64,000 nucleotides of DNA from Klenkia brasiliensis. Lineage in GTDB: Bacteria > Actinomycetota > Actinomycetes > Mycobacteriales > Geodermatophilaceae. Every line of letters starts with the position of its first letter. Position 1 is the first letter of the stretch. Shown here piece after piece: positions 33,133 to 42,158 of the stretch. The DNA is taken from contig NZ_FNCF01000009.1 in NCBI RefSeq assembly GCF_900100695.1, positions 62,001-126,000 of the forward strand, written 5' to 3'. Below the pieces are notes generated by a model. The model had not been told where the DNA came from and searched no databases. It was given only the letters and a program-made list of their open reading frames with translations. Made by a program: the position numbers and the translations under genes.

Positions 33133-33996
33133 TCAGCGGATCCCGGTGCCCCAGCGGTCGGGGTGCCGGGGCTGCTGCACGTCGTCGGTGAGCACCGCGG
33201 CGAAGTCGGCGGCCGACCAGCCGGTCCTCTCCTCGGTCGTCGCCGGCGCCGGGTGGGTCCACACCGACAGCTGCGTCCCGTCGAAGGACAGCACCTGGCC
33301 GTGCAGGTGGGCCGCCTGCGCCGACGCCAGGAAGACCACCACCGGCGCCACGGCCTCCGGCGGCGGGAAGGTCAGCGCGTGCGCCACCGCGCCGGTCGCG
33401 AACACCTCCGTCATGCCGGTGGCGGCGACGGGGGCCAGGGCGTTGACCCGGATGCCGTGCCGGTGCAGCTCGAGGTCCATCGCCCGGGTCAGCCCGACCA
33501 CGCCGGCCTTGGCGGCCGCGTAGTTGGTCTGGCCGGCCGTGCCGAACAGCCCGGAACCCGACGTCACGTGCAGCACGGCGCCGCCGGTGCCCCGCATCGC
33601 CCGGACGGCGGCCCGGCTGCAGTCCCACGTGCCGCGCAGGTGGACCGCGACCACCTCGTCGAACTCGGCGTCCGTCATCCGGGCCAGCGACCGGTCCCGG
33701 GTGGTGCCGGCGTTGGTCACCACCATGCCGACCGACCCGAAGGCCGCGGCGCACGCACCGACCAGGGCGTCGCCCGCGCCGGCCGCGGTGACGGAGACGG
33801 CGTGCCCCACCGCGGTGCCGCCCTCGGTGGTGATCTCCTCGACCACGGCCGCGGTGCGGTCGGGGTCGGTGCCGTTCACCACGACCCGGGCGCCGGCCGC
33901 GGCCAGCGCGTGCGCGAAGGCCCGGCCGAGGCCCCGGGTCGACCCGGTGACGACCACGGGGAGCCCGGCGAGGTCGACCGGTCCGGCCCCGTTCAC
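33133..33996 (-). CDS. SDR-family oxidoreductase, 3-hydroxyacyl-CoA dehydrogenase-like
   Basis: A 287-residue SDR, last gene of the 37970-33133 operon. TGSTRGLGRAF is the cofactor motif, VTNAGTTRDRSLARM the strand-4 region, and SGSGLFGTAGQTNYAAAKAG the Ser-Tyr-Lys active site. The sequence resembles the SDR part of peroxisomal multifunctional hydroxyacyl-CoA dehydrogenases (17-beta-HSD4-like), with a C-terminal extension VLSFDGTQLSVWTHP. It probably oxidises a 3-hydroxyacyl-CoA made by the operon's hydratase. GTG at 33996 overlaps the TetR stop by 4 bp. Confidence 0.83.
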   Translation of the reverse strand: MNGAGPVDLAGLPVVVTGSTRGLGRAFAHALAAAGARVVVNGTDPDRTAAVVEEITTEGGTAVGHAVSVTAAGAGDALVGACAAAFGSVGMVVTNAGTTRDRSLARMTDAEFDEVVAVHLRGTWDCSRAAVRAMRGTGGAVLHVTSGSGLFGTAGQTNYAAAKAGVVGLTRAMDLELHRHGIRVNALAPVAATGMTEVFATGAVAHALTFPPPEAVAPVVVFLASAQAAHLHGQVLSFDGTQLSVWTHPAPATTEERTGWSAADFAAVLTDDVQQPRHPDRWGTGIR

Positions 33997-35147
33997 CCGC
34001 CCACCACGGGGGTGGCCAGCACGGCGTGGACGGTGGCCCGCAGGGCTGCCGCGGTGCCGCGCTGGGAGTGCCAGCGGCCCAGCCGGACGACGTCGTGGAC
34101 CACCGCGCGGGCGGCATGCACCAGGACCGTGGCCTGGTCCTCGGCCAGGGCCGGCCGGGCGACGGTCAGCGCGTCCACCCAGGCGGCGACGTCGGCGGCC
34201 AGGGCGTGCCGCACCCGGCGGGCCGCCTCCGGGGGCAGGTTCTTGGCCTCCAGCACGTACACCGCGAACAGTGCCCGCTCGGCCATGCCGAGCTCGACGT
34301 AGCCGGTGACCAGCTCGGCGAGGCCGGGACGGCCGGCGTGCCGGGCGGTGAGCCGGGCGCTGGCCGCGCTGAACGCGGCCACCAGCAGGTCGGCCTTGGT
34401 GGCGTACCAGTGGTAGATGCTCGGCCCGGCCATGCCCAGCTCCGCGCCGATGTCGTCGAGGCTGACCGCCGGGTAGCCGCGCTGCGCGAACAGCCGGACG
34501 GCGGTGTCCAGCAGCTGCGCGCTGCGCCCCACGGGCTCCGGCCGCACCGGTGCGGGGCGGTCGGACGGCCCGGCCGCCTCCCGGGTCCGGGCGGCGGACA
34601 ACGCGGCGGCGGCCAGCAGGACGCCGTGCCGCACCGGGTCGGGCTCCCGGCGCCGCGCTGACGGGCTGCCCAGCACGGCCAGCGCCGCGGTGGTGGCGAA
34701 CCGGACCGCGGCGGGGGACAGGTCCGGTCGGTCGGCCGAGACGGCCGCGGCGAAGCGGCGGGCGAGCGCGGCGAAACGGCGGTCCAGCGGCGCCCGGCGG
34801 ACGGCGTCGACGTGTCGGAGCTCGCGCTGCAGCAGCACCCACAGGTCGTGCTCGGCGACCGCGGCCTCGGCCACGACGGCGAGGAAGGCCGGCAGCGGGG
34901 TGCCCGGCGCCCGGGCCAGTGCCTCCTCCACGACGTCCAGCGCGCGGTCGACGGCGGCGGCCAGCAGCTCCTGCTTGTCGCGGAAGTGCCGGTACAGCGC
35001 CGGCGCGGTGATCCCCACCGAGCCGGCGACGTCGGTCATCGAGACCTGGTGGAAGCCGTGCAGCCGGAACAACCGGCCGGCGGTGTCGGCCAGCTGGGCC
35101 CGCCGCTGCGCGGTGGGGAGCCGGGTGCGCGGGAGCGGCCGGGTCAC
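33993..35147 (-). CDS. Tandem TetR-family regulator with two helix-turn-helix domains
   Basis: A 384-residue protein that is two TetR proteins fused head to tail. The first HTH is about 17-61 (TDVAGSVGITAPALYRHFRDKQELL) and the second about 210-254 (DDIGAELGMAGPSIYHWYATKADLL), each followed by its own helical ligand-domain-like stretch. A single-copy TetR is usually about 200 residues. The linker is near 190-207. It lies inside the acyl-CoA operon, overlapping both neighbours by 4 bp, so it is probably an autoregulator responding to an acyl-CoA. A single chain with two heads might bind a palindrome as a monomer. Confidence 0.9.
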   Translation of the reverse strand: MTRPLPRTRLPTAQRRAQLADTAGRLFRLHGFHQVSMTDVAGSVGITAPALYRHFRDKQELLAAAVDRALDVVEEALARAPGTPLPAFLAVVAEAAVAEHDLWVLLQRELRHVDAVRRAPLDRRFAALARRFAAAVSADRPDLSPAAVRFATTAALAVLGSPSARRREPDPVRHGVLLAAAALSAARTREAAGPSDRPAPVRPEPVGRSAQLLDTAVRLFAQRGYPAVSLDDIGAELGMAGPSIYHWYATKADLLVAAFSAASARLTARHAGRPGLAELVTGYVELGMAERALFAVYVLEAKNLPPEAARRVRHALAADVAAWVDALTVARPALAEDQATVLVHAARAVVHDVVRLGRWHSQRGTAAALRATVHAVLATPVVGG

Positions 35148-36706
35148 CGGTCCGGCTCGAGCAGCCGGTGCTTCTGGATCTTGCCGCTCGCGGTGGCCGG
35201 CAGCGCAGGGACGACGGTCCAGTGGGTGGGGAACTTGGCCCGGGCCATGCGCACCTCCTCGAGGTGGCCGATGATGCCCTCCGGCCCGGTCCACTCCGCA
35301 CCCGGGGCGAGGACCAGCCACGCCCCGACGGCCTCGCCCATCCGTTCGTCGGGCACCGCGGTCACCGCGACCGCCGCGACGTCCGGGTGGGCGGCGATGG
35401 CGGACTCGATGTCCAGGGTGGAGAACTTCTCCCCGCCCCGGACGACGATGTCCTTGAGCCGCCCGGACATCCGCACCCACCCCTCCTCGTCGACGACGCC
35501 GACGTCGCCCGGGTAGAACCAGCCCTCGGTGTCGATCTGCTCGGCGGTGCGCTGCGGGTCGGTGTAGCAGGTGAGCAGCTGGGGGCCGCGGATGCGCAGC
35601 TCGCCCTCCGTGCCCGGGGGCAGCGGCGCACGGTCGGGACCGACGGCCTGGATCTCCATCCCCGGGAGCACCCGGCCGTCCCACAGCGACCTGCGCTCGA
35701 CCGGGGCGTCCTCGGGGGCCGCGGCGCAGACACCGGCGGTCTCGGTCATGCCGTAGCAGCGCATGGCGCGCACCCCGACGGCCTCGGCGCGCTGGACCAC
35801 CACCGGCGGGATCGCCGCGCCCGCGCAGGCGTAGAGGTCCAACCGGTGCCCGGCCCCCGCGCCGGCCTCGTAGCGCTGCACGAGGTCGGCGAGGAACAGC
35901 GTCGCGCCCATCGCCAGCGAGGCCCGCTCCCGCTCGATGACGGCCACCGCCTCGTCCGGTTGCCAGGCCGGCATGATCACCGACCGGGCGCCCAGGAAGG
36001 CCGGGAACACCACACCGGCGACGAACCCGCCCAGGTGCGACAGCGGGGTCGCGCACAGGACGACGCAGTCCTCGTCGACGTCCAGCGCCACCTGGAAGGC
36101 GCGCAGGTGGGCCAGCAGCGCCGCGCTGGAGAGCAGGGCGCCCTTCGGGGCCGACGTGGTGCCGGAGGTGTAGAGCAGCAGCGTGGGCTCGTCGGGGTCC
36201 AGCGGCTCGGGCAGCTCGGTGGTCGGCACCTCCCCGGTCGCCGGCAGCGCCGTCCAGCCCGCGCGGGTGCCGCCGACCAGGTACCGGGCGACGGGGGTGT
36301 GGCCCAGGTCGGCCAAGATGGCGTCGGTCTCCTCGGCCGGCCGGCGGGCGCCCAGCGTGTCGGCGACGGCGACCACCGCGGGCCGCGCGTCGTCGAGGAT
36401 CTGGCGCATCTCGTGCTCGCGGTAGATCGGGATGACCGGCATGTCCACCGCGCCGATCCGGAACGCGGCGACCTGCAGCGCGAGGGCCTCCAGGCAGTTC
36501 GGCAGCTGCACCATGACCCGGTCGCCCCGCTGCACGCCGCGGCGGACCAGGTCGGCGGCCACGGTGGTCACCCAGGCGTCGAACTCGCCGTAGGTCACCC
36601 GCCGGTCCCCGAACGCGAACAGCTCCCGGTCGGGGGTGCGGGCGGCCTGCCCGGCGAGCAGGTGGCCGATGCGGGGGTCGTACCGGTCCGGCGACGTCGT
36701 CGTCAT
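35144..36706 (-). CDS. Acyl-CoA synthetase (AMP-forming, class I adenylate-forming)
   Basis: A 520-residue ligase. LLYTSGTTSAPKGALLS is the AMP-binding P-loop (TSGTTSAPKG), YGMTETAGVC the adenine site, and GWFYPGDVGVVDEEGWVRMSGRLKD the hinge region with the conserved Asp, followed by the catalytic Lys in ASGKIQKHRLL at the C terminus. It activates a carboxylic acid to acyl-CoA. ATG at 36706 overlaps the SnoaL stop by 4 bp. Its place between an enoyl-CoA hydratase and an SDR points to a catabolic pathway; chain length is unknown. Confidence 0.92.
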   Translation of the reverse strand: MTTTSPDRYDPRIGHLLAGQAARTPDRELFAFGDRRVTYGEFDAWVTTVAADLVRRGVQRGDRVMVQLPNCLEALALQVAAFRIGAVDMPVIPIYREHEMRQILDDARPAVVAVADTLGARRPAEETDAILADLGHTPVARYLVGGTRAGWTALPATGEVPTTELPEPLDPDEPTLLLYTSGTTSAPKGALLSSAALLAHLRAFQVALDVDEDCVVLCATPLSHLGGFVAGVVFPAFLGARSVIMPAWQPDEAVAVIERERASLAMGATLFLADLVQRYEAGAGAGHRLDLYACAGAAIPPVVVQRAEAVGVRAMRCYGMTETAGVCAAAPEDAPVERRSLWDGRVLPGMEIQAVGPDRAPLPPGTEGELRIRGPQLLTCYTDPQRTAEQIDTEGWFYPGDVGVVDEEGWVRMSGRLKDIVVRGGEKFSTLDIESAIAAHPDVAAVAVTAVPDERMGEAVGAWLVLAPGAEWTGPEGIIGHLEEVRMARAKFPTHWTVVPALPATASGKIQKHRLLEPDR

Positions 36707-37197
36707 GCCGAGGTCCTCTCTGCGGGCGGGGTGAGCAGGCCGAGCAGGTACGCCCCGCCCCGGCGGCCCTCCCGGGGCGGCAGCGCGCCGAGCTGGCGGA
36801 GCATGTCGACGATCTCGAAGGCGGCGGTGTACCGGGACAGCAGGCCGTCGGTGAAGCCGAGGAACACGTCGCAGCCCTGCACCCGGAAGGTGGCGTCCGT
36901 GCCCAGGGCGGCGGGTGCCCGGCCCGATTGCTCGAAGAGCACCAGCGCGCGGCCGTCGTCCACGGCGGTGAACAGCTGCACCTCCTCGACGCGGTAGTCC
37001 GGCATCGCCCGCCAGATCGCGTCGACGTAGGCCCGCACGGCCTCCCGCCCGTGCAGCGGCTCGGGCCAGAACACCCGCTCCTCCCACGCGACGTCGGGGT
37101 GCAGCAGCGCCAGCACGGTGTCGGTGTCGCGGGAGTTCCAGGCGTCGATCCACGCGTCGGCGAAGGTGCGCAGGAAGCCCGCGTCGACCCCGGTCAC
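36703..37197 (-). CDS. SnoaL-like / nuclear-transport-factor-2-fold protein
   Basis: A 164-residue protein with the cone-shaped alpha+beta NTF2 fold: FADAWIDAWNSRDTDTVLALLHPDVAWEERVF at the start and GREAVRAYVDAIWRAMPDYRVE next, typical of SnoaL-like proteins. Members are small isomerases, hydratases, dehydratases or scaffolds (for example ketosteroid isomerase). GTG at 37197 overlaps the upstream hydratase stop by 4 bp. In this operon it might isomerise or hydrate a pathway intermediate. The C terminus is Gly/Pro-rich. Confidence 0.85.
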   Translation of the reverse strand: MTGVDAGFLRTFADAWIDAWNSRDTDTVLALLHPDVAWEERVFWPEPLHGREAVRAYVDAIWRAMPDYRVEEVQLFTAVDDGRALVLFEQSGRAPAALGTDATFRVQGCDVFLGFTDGLLSRYTAAFEIVDMLRQLGALPPREGRRGGAYLLGLLTPPAERTSA

Positions 37198-37970
37198 GGC
37201 GTGGACCGGATCGCGCCGAACGCGTCGGTGATGCGCTCCACGACGTCGGGGTGCCAGATGATCTCCCGGTAGGCCATGGTCTCGAAGGACAGCGCCGAGA
37301 TTGGGTCCATCGCCGGTGAGCGCAGGACCATCTCCTTGTTGAACATCGCCGACTTGGTGCTGGTCGCCGCGATCGAGGCGGCGACGGCGGTGGCCGCCGC
37401 GACCACGGTGCCGGTGGGCACCAGCCGGTCGAGCAGGCCGATGCGCAGTGCCTCGGCGGCGTCGATTCGGTCGCCGGTGAGCGTGAGCAGCTTGGCCTGG
37501 CTCAGCCCGACGATCTTCCACAGCGGGGAGAAGTAGGGGGTGAGGCCGAACTTGACCTGCGGGAAGCCGAGGACGGCGTTCTCCGCACCGACCCGGATGT
37601 CGCAGAACACCGCGATGTCGCAGCCGCCGCCGAGGGTGGGGCCGGCGCAGGCCGCGACGGTGGGCTTGGGGTAGTCCAGCAGCCCGCCGTACACCCGCAG
37701 GCAGGCCGCTGCGTAGGCGGCGCGGGTCTCCTGGGTGAACCCGGACTGCAGGTCCAGGTCCAGCCCGGCGCAGAACATCTCCTCCCCACCGGTCAGCACC
37801 ACGGCGGCGACGTCGTCGTCGGTGCGCCAGGCGTCGAGGTGGTCACCGAGGGCGCCGAAGAGCTCCAGGCTGAGCGCGTTGCGCCGCTCGGGGCGGTCGA
37901 AGGTGATCGTGCCGACCCCGCCGGACACCGAGGCGGTGACGGCGGTGACGGCGGACGAGTGGTCGTCCAC
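37194..37970 (-). CDS. Enoyl-CoA hydratase/isomerase family protein
   Basis: A 258-residue crotonase-fold protein and the first gene of the operon. ITFDRPERRNALSLEL and MFCAGLDLDL hold the CoA-binding and first oxyanion-hole part; AGPTLGGGCDIAVFCDIRV holds the second oxyanion Gly and the active-site acid region. One usual catalytic Glu position (Glu144 in rat hydratase) is replaced near the GGGCDIAVF segment, so it may be an isomerase or other crotonase rather than a true hydratase. GTG start at 37970. Confidence 0.85.
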   Translation of the reverse strand: MDDHSSAVTAVTASVSGGVGTITFDRPERRNALSLELFGALGDHLDAWRTDDDVAAVVLTGGEEMFCAGLDLDLQSGFTQETRAAYAAACLRVYGGLLDYPKPTVAACAGPTLGGGCDIAVFCDIRVGAENAVLGFPQVKFGLTPYFSPLWKIVGLSQAKLLTLTGDRIDAAEALRIGLLDRLVPTGTVVAAATAVAASIAATSTKSAMFNKEMVLRSPAMDPISALSFETMAYREIIWHPDVVERITDAFGAIRSTP

Positions 37971-38115
37971 GAGCGGCTCCCCTGGTCGGTGGTCGCGGCG
38001 GACGCTAGCGCAGCAAGTGAACGGTGACTAGGCCTTGACCCGGGACGCTCGTCGGGCTTGCATGCCGCCATGTGAACGGCGGGCAGGCCGCCGGTCGGAC
38101 GACCAGGGAGCGGCC
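37971..38115. promoter_or_regulatory. Divergent promoter region of the acyl-CoA operons
   Basis: 145 bp between two divergent enoyl-CoA hydratase genes. The octamer GTGAACGG occurs twice as a direct repeat, at 38017-38024 and 38072-38079. A possible plus-strand -35 TTGACC (38035-38040) is followed about 18 bp later by a TGCATG -10-like hexamer. The repeats are candidate sites for the tandem TetR protein. Confidence 0.5.
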
Positions 38116-38913
38116 GTGGCCGAGCACCGGTACCTGCGGACCAGCGTCGAGGGCGGCGTGGGCGTGCTGCAGCTGGACCACCCGGCCAAGCGCAACGCAC
38201 TGGGCTGGGAGCTGCACGAGGAGCTGGTCGCGGCGCTGGAGGACTGGGCGTGGGACGACGACGTCGCCTGCGTGCTGCTCATCGGCGACGAGGAGTGCTT
38301 CTGCGCCGGCTGGGCCCTCGACGTCCTGGAGGGCACCACCGGTGTCGACCGCACCCGGTTCACCGACCTGGCGATGCGGCTGATGGTGGCCCTCTACGAC
38401 TACCGCAAGCCCACCGTGGCCGCGGTCGCCGGCGTCGCCCCGGGCTACGGCATGGACCTGGCCACGATGTGCGACATCACCATCGCGTCGGAGAGCGCCG
38501 TGTTCGGGTCGACGCAGGTCAAGTACGCGATGAACGGCTTCTACCACGCCCTGCAGAGCCGGGTCGGACCGCAGCGGGCGCGCCGGATGTTCTTCACCGG
38601 CGACCCGGTCGACGCGCAGGAGGCCCTGCGCTCGGGCCTGGTCGACGAGGTGGTGCCGGTCGGGCAGCTGCGGGAGAGCGCACTGCGGCTGGCCGGCCAG
38701 ATCGCCGAGCACGGCGCCGAGCTCACCACCGTGCTCAAGGAGGTGGCGCTGCGGGCGGGCCCGATGGACCACGTGGCGGCCACCGCCTACGAGCTGCGGG
38801 TCACCCACGACCTGGTGCAGCGCGGGCTGTTCACCACCCGGGTCGCCGAGGGTCTGCAGCGGCTGCGCGCCGGCACCAGCCGGGCCACCGAGCGCCTGGC
38901 CCGCCGGCCCTAG
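38116..38913 (+). CDS. Enoyl-CoA hydratase/isomerase family protein
   Basis: A 265-residue crotonase-fold protein. LDHPAKRNALGWELHEELV and CFCAGWALDVLEG hold the first CoA/oxyanion part; AGVAPGYGMDLATMCDITIASES holds the second. GSTQVKYAMNGFYHALQSRVG is the substrate-pocket region. It differs in several pocket residues from the hydratase at 37194-37970, so the two are not recent duplicates. AGGGAG before GTG 38116 supports that start. It may share the divergent promoter with the acyl-CoA operon. Its stop overlaps the convergent GMC gene stop by 4 bp (CTAG). Confidence 0.85.
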   Translation: MAEHRYLRTSVEGGVGVLQLDHPAKRNALGWELHEELVAALEDWAWDDDVACVLLIGDEECFCAGWALDVLEGTTGVDRTRFTDLAMRLMVALYDYRKPTVAAVAGVAPGYGMDLATMCDITIASESAVFGSTQVKYAMNGFYHALQSRVGPQRARRMFFTGDPVDAQEALRSGLVDEVVPVGQLRESALRLAGQIAEHGAELTTVLKEVALRAGPMDHVAATAYELRVTHDLVQRGLFTTRVAEGLQRLRAGTSRATERLARRP

Positions 38914-40508
38914 GCCATCGCGACGGCGGCGCCCAGCTCGGCCCGGACGAGGTCGGACGCGCGCTCGGCGATCATCATCGTGGGCGCGTTGGTGTTGCCG
39001 CGCACCAGCGTCGGCATGACCGAGGCGTCGACCACCCGCAGGCCCTCGATGCCGTGCACCCGCAGCTGGGGGTCGACCACGGCGAGGTCGTCCGTGCCCA
39101 TCCGGCACGAGGACACCGGGTGGTACAGCGACTCCAGGGTGTCGCGCACCGCCTGCCGCAGGCCCTCCCGGGTGGACACGGTGCCGCCCGGCGACCACTC
39201 CTCGGCCAGCACCCCCGCCAGCGGGCCGACCGCGGCGATGTCCCGGGCCTTCTCCACCCCGGTCACCAGCGCCTCGAGGTCGCGGTCGTCGGTCAGGTAG
39301 CCCGCGTCGATGGCCGGCGCCCAGGTGGGGTCGGCCGAGCGCAGCCGCACCGACCCGCGCGACTCCACCCGGACCAGCACGGCGCAGGCGGTGAACGCGT
39401 CGACGTCGGGGTCGACCCGGGCCTGCTGCCAGTACTTGACCGGCAGGAAGTGGAACTGCAGGTCGGGCTCGGCGAGCGCGTCGTCGGAGCGGGTGAACAG
39501 CCCGGCCTCGGCCAGGTTCGAGGTCAGCGGGCCCCGGCGGGCGCCGAACCACTGGGCGTAGCCCGAGGGCGACTCGCCGCGGAACAGCGACCGGCCGCTG
39601 CGGACGTGCCAGATGGTGGGCACCAGCGGGTGGTCCTGCAGGCCCTCGCCGACCCCGGGCAGGTCGTGGTGCACGTCGACGCCGACCGAGCGCAGGTGGT
39701 CGGCCGGGCCGATGCCCGACAGCTGCAGGATCTGCGGGCTGCCGATCGCGCCGGCGGCGAGCACCACCTGGTCGGCGTGCACCTGCGCCAGCTGCCCGTC
39801 GGCCACGTACTCGATGCCGGTGGCGCGGTCGCCGTCCAGCAGCACCCGGGTGACGTGGGAGCCGGTGCGCACCGTGAGGTTGGGCCGGCCCTCGGCCGGG
39901 TGCAGGTAGGCGTCGGCGGCCGACCAGCGCCGGCCGCGGCGCTGGGTGACCTGGTACAGCCCGGCGCCCTCCTGCTGCGCGCCGTTGAAGTCGTCGTTGC
40001 GCGGGTACCCGGCGGCGACCGCGGACTCCACGACCGCGCGGCTCCACGGGTGCGGGGACCGCAGGTCCTCCACCCGCAGCGGGCCGCCGGTGCCGTGGAA
40101 GGCGTCGGCGCCGCGCGCGTTGTCCTCCATCCGCTTGAACAGCGGGAGGACGGCGTCGTAGGACCAGCCCGGGTCGCCGGTGAGCTGCGCCCACTCGTCG
40201 TAGTCGGCGGCCGCACCGCGGATGTAGATCATCGCGTTGTTCGAGCTGCAGCCGCCGAGCATCTTGCCGCGCGGCCAGAACACCCGCCGCTGCGAGGCGG
40301 CCGGCTGCGGCTCGGTGCTGTAGTTCCAGTCCCGGCGGGTGCGGAAGGTCTTGTACAGCGCCGCGGGGATCTGCACCTCGAGGACGTGGTCGGAGCCGCC
40401 GGCCTCCAGCAGCAGCACGCGCAGCGCGGGGTCCTCGGTCAGCCGGGCGGCCAGCGCGCACCCGGCCGACCCCGCACCGACGACGACGACGTCGAACGCG
40501 TCGCTCAC
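38910..40508 (-). CDS. GMC-family FAD alcohol oxidase/dehydrogenase
   Basis: A 532-residue flavoprotein of the glucose-methanol-choline family. [18 protein letters not shown] is the N-terminal FAD motif; [20 protein letters not shown] is the second GMC signature with the Cys-Ser of choline-dehydrogenase-like members; [19 protein letters not shown] is the third. The C-terminal active-site His-Asn pair lies in HPVSSCRMG and [13 protein letters not shown]. It oxidises a primary or secondary alcohol to an aldehyde or ketone. GTG at 40508 overlaps the aldehyde dehydrogenase stop, so the two run as one operon. Confidence 0.92.
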   Translation of the reverse strand: MSDAFDVVVVGAGSAGCALAARLTEDPALRVLLLEAGGSDHVLEVQIPAALYKTFRTRRDWNYSTEPQPAASQRRVFWPRGKMLGGCSSNNAMIYIRGAAADYDEWAQLTGDPGWSYDAVLPLFKRMEDNARGADAFHGTGGPLRVEDLRSPHPWSRAVVESAVAAGYPRNDDFNGAQQEGAGLYQVTQRRGRRWSAADAYLHPAEGRPNLTVRTGSHVTRVLLDGDRATGIEYVADGQLAQVHADQVVLAAGAIGSPQILQLSGIGPADHLRSVGVDVHHDLPGVGEGLQDHPLVPTIWHVRSGRSLFRGESPSGYAQWFGARRGPLTSNLAEAGLFTRSDDALAEPDLQFHFLPVKYWQQARVDPDVDAFTACAVLVRVESRGSVRLRSADPTWAPAIDAGYLTDDRDLEALVTGVEKARDIAAVGPLAGVLAEEWSPGGTVSTREGLRQAVRDTLESLYHPVSSCRMGTDDLAVVDPQLRVHGIEGLRVVDASVMPTLVRGNTNAPTMMIAERASDLVRAELGAAVAMA

Positions 40509-42010
40509 CGGTGGCGCCCGTGCACGACACCCATGACGCGGGCGAGGGCGTCGGCGGCCTTCTCGGGCCGGGCGAAGCTCATCAGCGGCACCGGCAGGGC
40601 GAACCGCTGCCGGGTGATGGCCTTGGCGCGGGTGAACTCGCGGAGCCCGTCCTCGCCGTGGATGCGGCCGAAGCCGCTGTCGCCCACGCCGCCGAACGGG
40701 AGCGCGGGAACGCTGGCGAAGGCGATCACCGAGTTGATGCTGGTCATGCCGCTGCGCATCCGGCGGGCCAGGTCCATGCCGCGCTTGGCCGACCCGGTGA
40801 ACACCGAACCGCCCAGGCCGAGCGTGGTCGCGTTGGCGAGCCGGAGGGCCTGCTCGGCATCGGCGACCTGCGTGATCGTGAGGGTGGGGCCGAACGTCTC
40901 CTCCTGCACGGCCACCGAGGACTCCGGGACGTCGAGCAGCACGGTGGGGGCGACGTAGCCGTCGGCGATGGTGCCGCCGGTCGCGGCGCGGCCACCGGAG
41001 GCGGTGGCGTCGTCCAGGTGCCGGCGGACGACCTCGGTCTGGGCCGGCATGGTCATCGGGCCGTAGGAGGCGGCCTCGTCCGAGCCCGGGCGCAGCCCGG
41101 CGACCCGCTCGGTGACGGCGGCGACGAACGCGTCGTGCACGGCGGCCGTGGCGTACACCCGCTCGATGCCGATGCAGGTCTGCCCGGCGTTGCTCATCGC
41201 CCCCCACACGGCGGCGTCGGCCGCGGCGGCCACGTCGGCGTCGTCGTCGACGATCATCGCGTCCTTGCCGCCGCACTCCATGAGCACCGGGGTGAGGGTC
41301 TCGGCGCAGGTGGCCATCACCTTCCGGCCGGTCGCCGCGGAGCCGGTGAAGGCGACCTTGCCGACGCCGGCGCGGCACAGCGCGGCCCCGGTCTCGCCGA
41401 GACCGGTGACGACCTGCAGGGCGTCGGGCACGTCGGGGACGGCGGCGGCCCACGCCTCGGCCAGCCACACGCCGACGGCGGGGGTGAACTCGCTGGGCTT
41501 GAACACCACGGCGTTGCCGGCGGCCAGCGCGTAGGCGATGGAGCCCATCGGCGTGAAGACGGGGTAGTTCCACGGGCCGATGACGCCGACCACGCCGAGG
41601 GGCTGGTACTCCAGCACCGCCTGGTGGTTGGCCGCGAGCAGCCCCGGGTTGACGTTGCGCGGGCCGAGGGTCTTCTTGGCGTGCGCGCCGGCCCAGGCCA
41701 GGTGGTCGACGGCGAGGGTGATCTCCAGCAGCGCGTCGGCGTGCGGCTTGCCGTTCTCCCGGTGCACCAGGTCGGCCAGCTCGTGCATCCGGCGGGCAAG
41801 GTAGCCGCGGTAGGCGGCCAGCCGGGTGCGCCGGCCGGCGAAGCCCAGGGCGGCCCAGGTCGCGGCGGCGTCCCGGGCGCGGGCCACGGCGGCGGCCACG
41901 TCGTCGGGGGTGTGCACCGGCAACTCGGCGACGAGCGCACCGTTGGCGGGGTCGGTGGAGCGGAAGGTGTCCGCAGGGGCGGCGGTGCCCCGGTCCTCGA
42001 CGAGAGACAT
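40505..42010 (-). CDS. NAD(P)-dependent aldehyde dehydrogenase
   Basis: A 501-residue aldehyde dehydrogenase. GVVGVIGPWNYP is the cofactor loop with the conserved Asn, FTGSAATGRKV the second glycine motif, LMECGGKDAMIV the general-base Glu, and NAGQTCIGIERVY the catalytic Cys. ETFGPTLTITQV near the C terminus is the substrate-binding hinge. ATG at 42010. It is upstream of the GMC gene in one transcript and probably oxidises the aldehyde that GMC makes. Inverted repeats at 42035-42067 and 42077-42158 lie just upstream. Confidence 0.92.
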   Translation of the reverse strand: MSLVEDRGTAAPADTFRSTDPANGALVAELPVHTPDDVAAAVARARDAAATWAALGFAGRRTRLAAYRGYLARRMHELADLVHRENGKPHADALLEITLAVDHLAWAGAHAKKTLGPRNVNPGLLAANHQAVLEYQPLGVVGVIGPWNYPVFTPMGSIAYALAAGNAVVFKPSEFTPAVGVWLAEAWAAAVPDVPDALQVVTGLGETGAALCRAGVGKVAFTGSAATGRKVMATCAETLTPVLMECGGKDAMIVDDDADVAAAADAAVWGAMSNAGQTCIGIERVYATAAVHDAFVAAVTERVAGLRPGSDEAASYGPMTMPAQTEVVRRHLDDATASGGRAATGGTIADGYVAPTVLLDVPESSVAVQEETFGPTLTITQVADAEQALRLANATTLGLGGSVFTGSAKRGMDLARRMRSGMTSINSVIAFASVPALPFGGVGDSGFGRIHGEDGLREFTRAKAITRQRFALPVPLMSFARPEKAADALARVMGVVHGRHR

Positions 42011-42034
42011 GCGGCGGATGCTACCCGCCGGTAG

Positions 42035-42067
42035 GGGGTGTGTGTGACCGCAGGTGACACACACCCC
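42035..42067. repeat. 11-bp inverted repeat upstream of the aldehyde dehydrogenase
   Basis: GGGGTGTGTGT (42035-42045) and ACACACACCCC (42057-42067), perfect, with an 11-base spacer. It is 25 bp upstream of the aldehyde dehydrogenase start. It could be an operator for the aldehyde dehydrogenase-GMC operon or part of the larger structure next to it. Confidence 0.65.
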
Positions 42068-42076
42068 ACTCCCTCC

Positions 42077-42158
42077 TGACCCGCCGGGGCGAGGGATCCC
42101 TTCCCCCACGGAGGGAGCGGATCCGGGGGGTGTGGGCTCCCTCGCCCCGGCGGGGTCA
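42077..42158. repeat. Long inverted repeat / hairpin element
   Basis: A near-perfect 20-bp inverted repeat: TGACCCGCCGGGGCGAGGGA (42077-42096) and, with one extra G, its complement at 42138-42158. The 41-base loop has further short stems and the BamHI-like GGATCC/GGATCC pair. The right arm includes the stop codon of the gene at 42156-42518, so it may act as that gene's terminator. Its size and regularity also suit a REP/MITE-like intergenic repeat. Confidence 0.65.
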
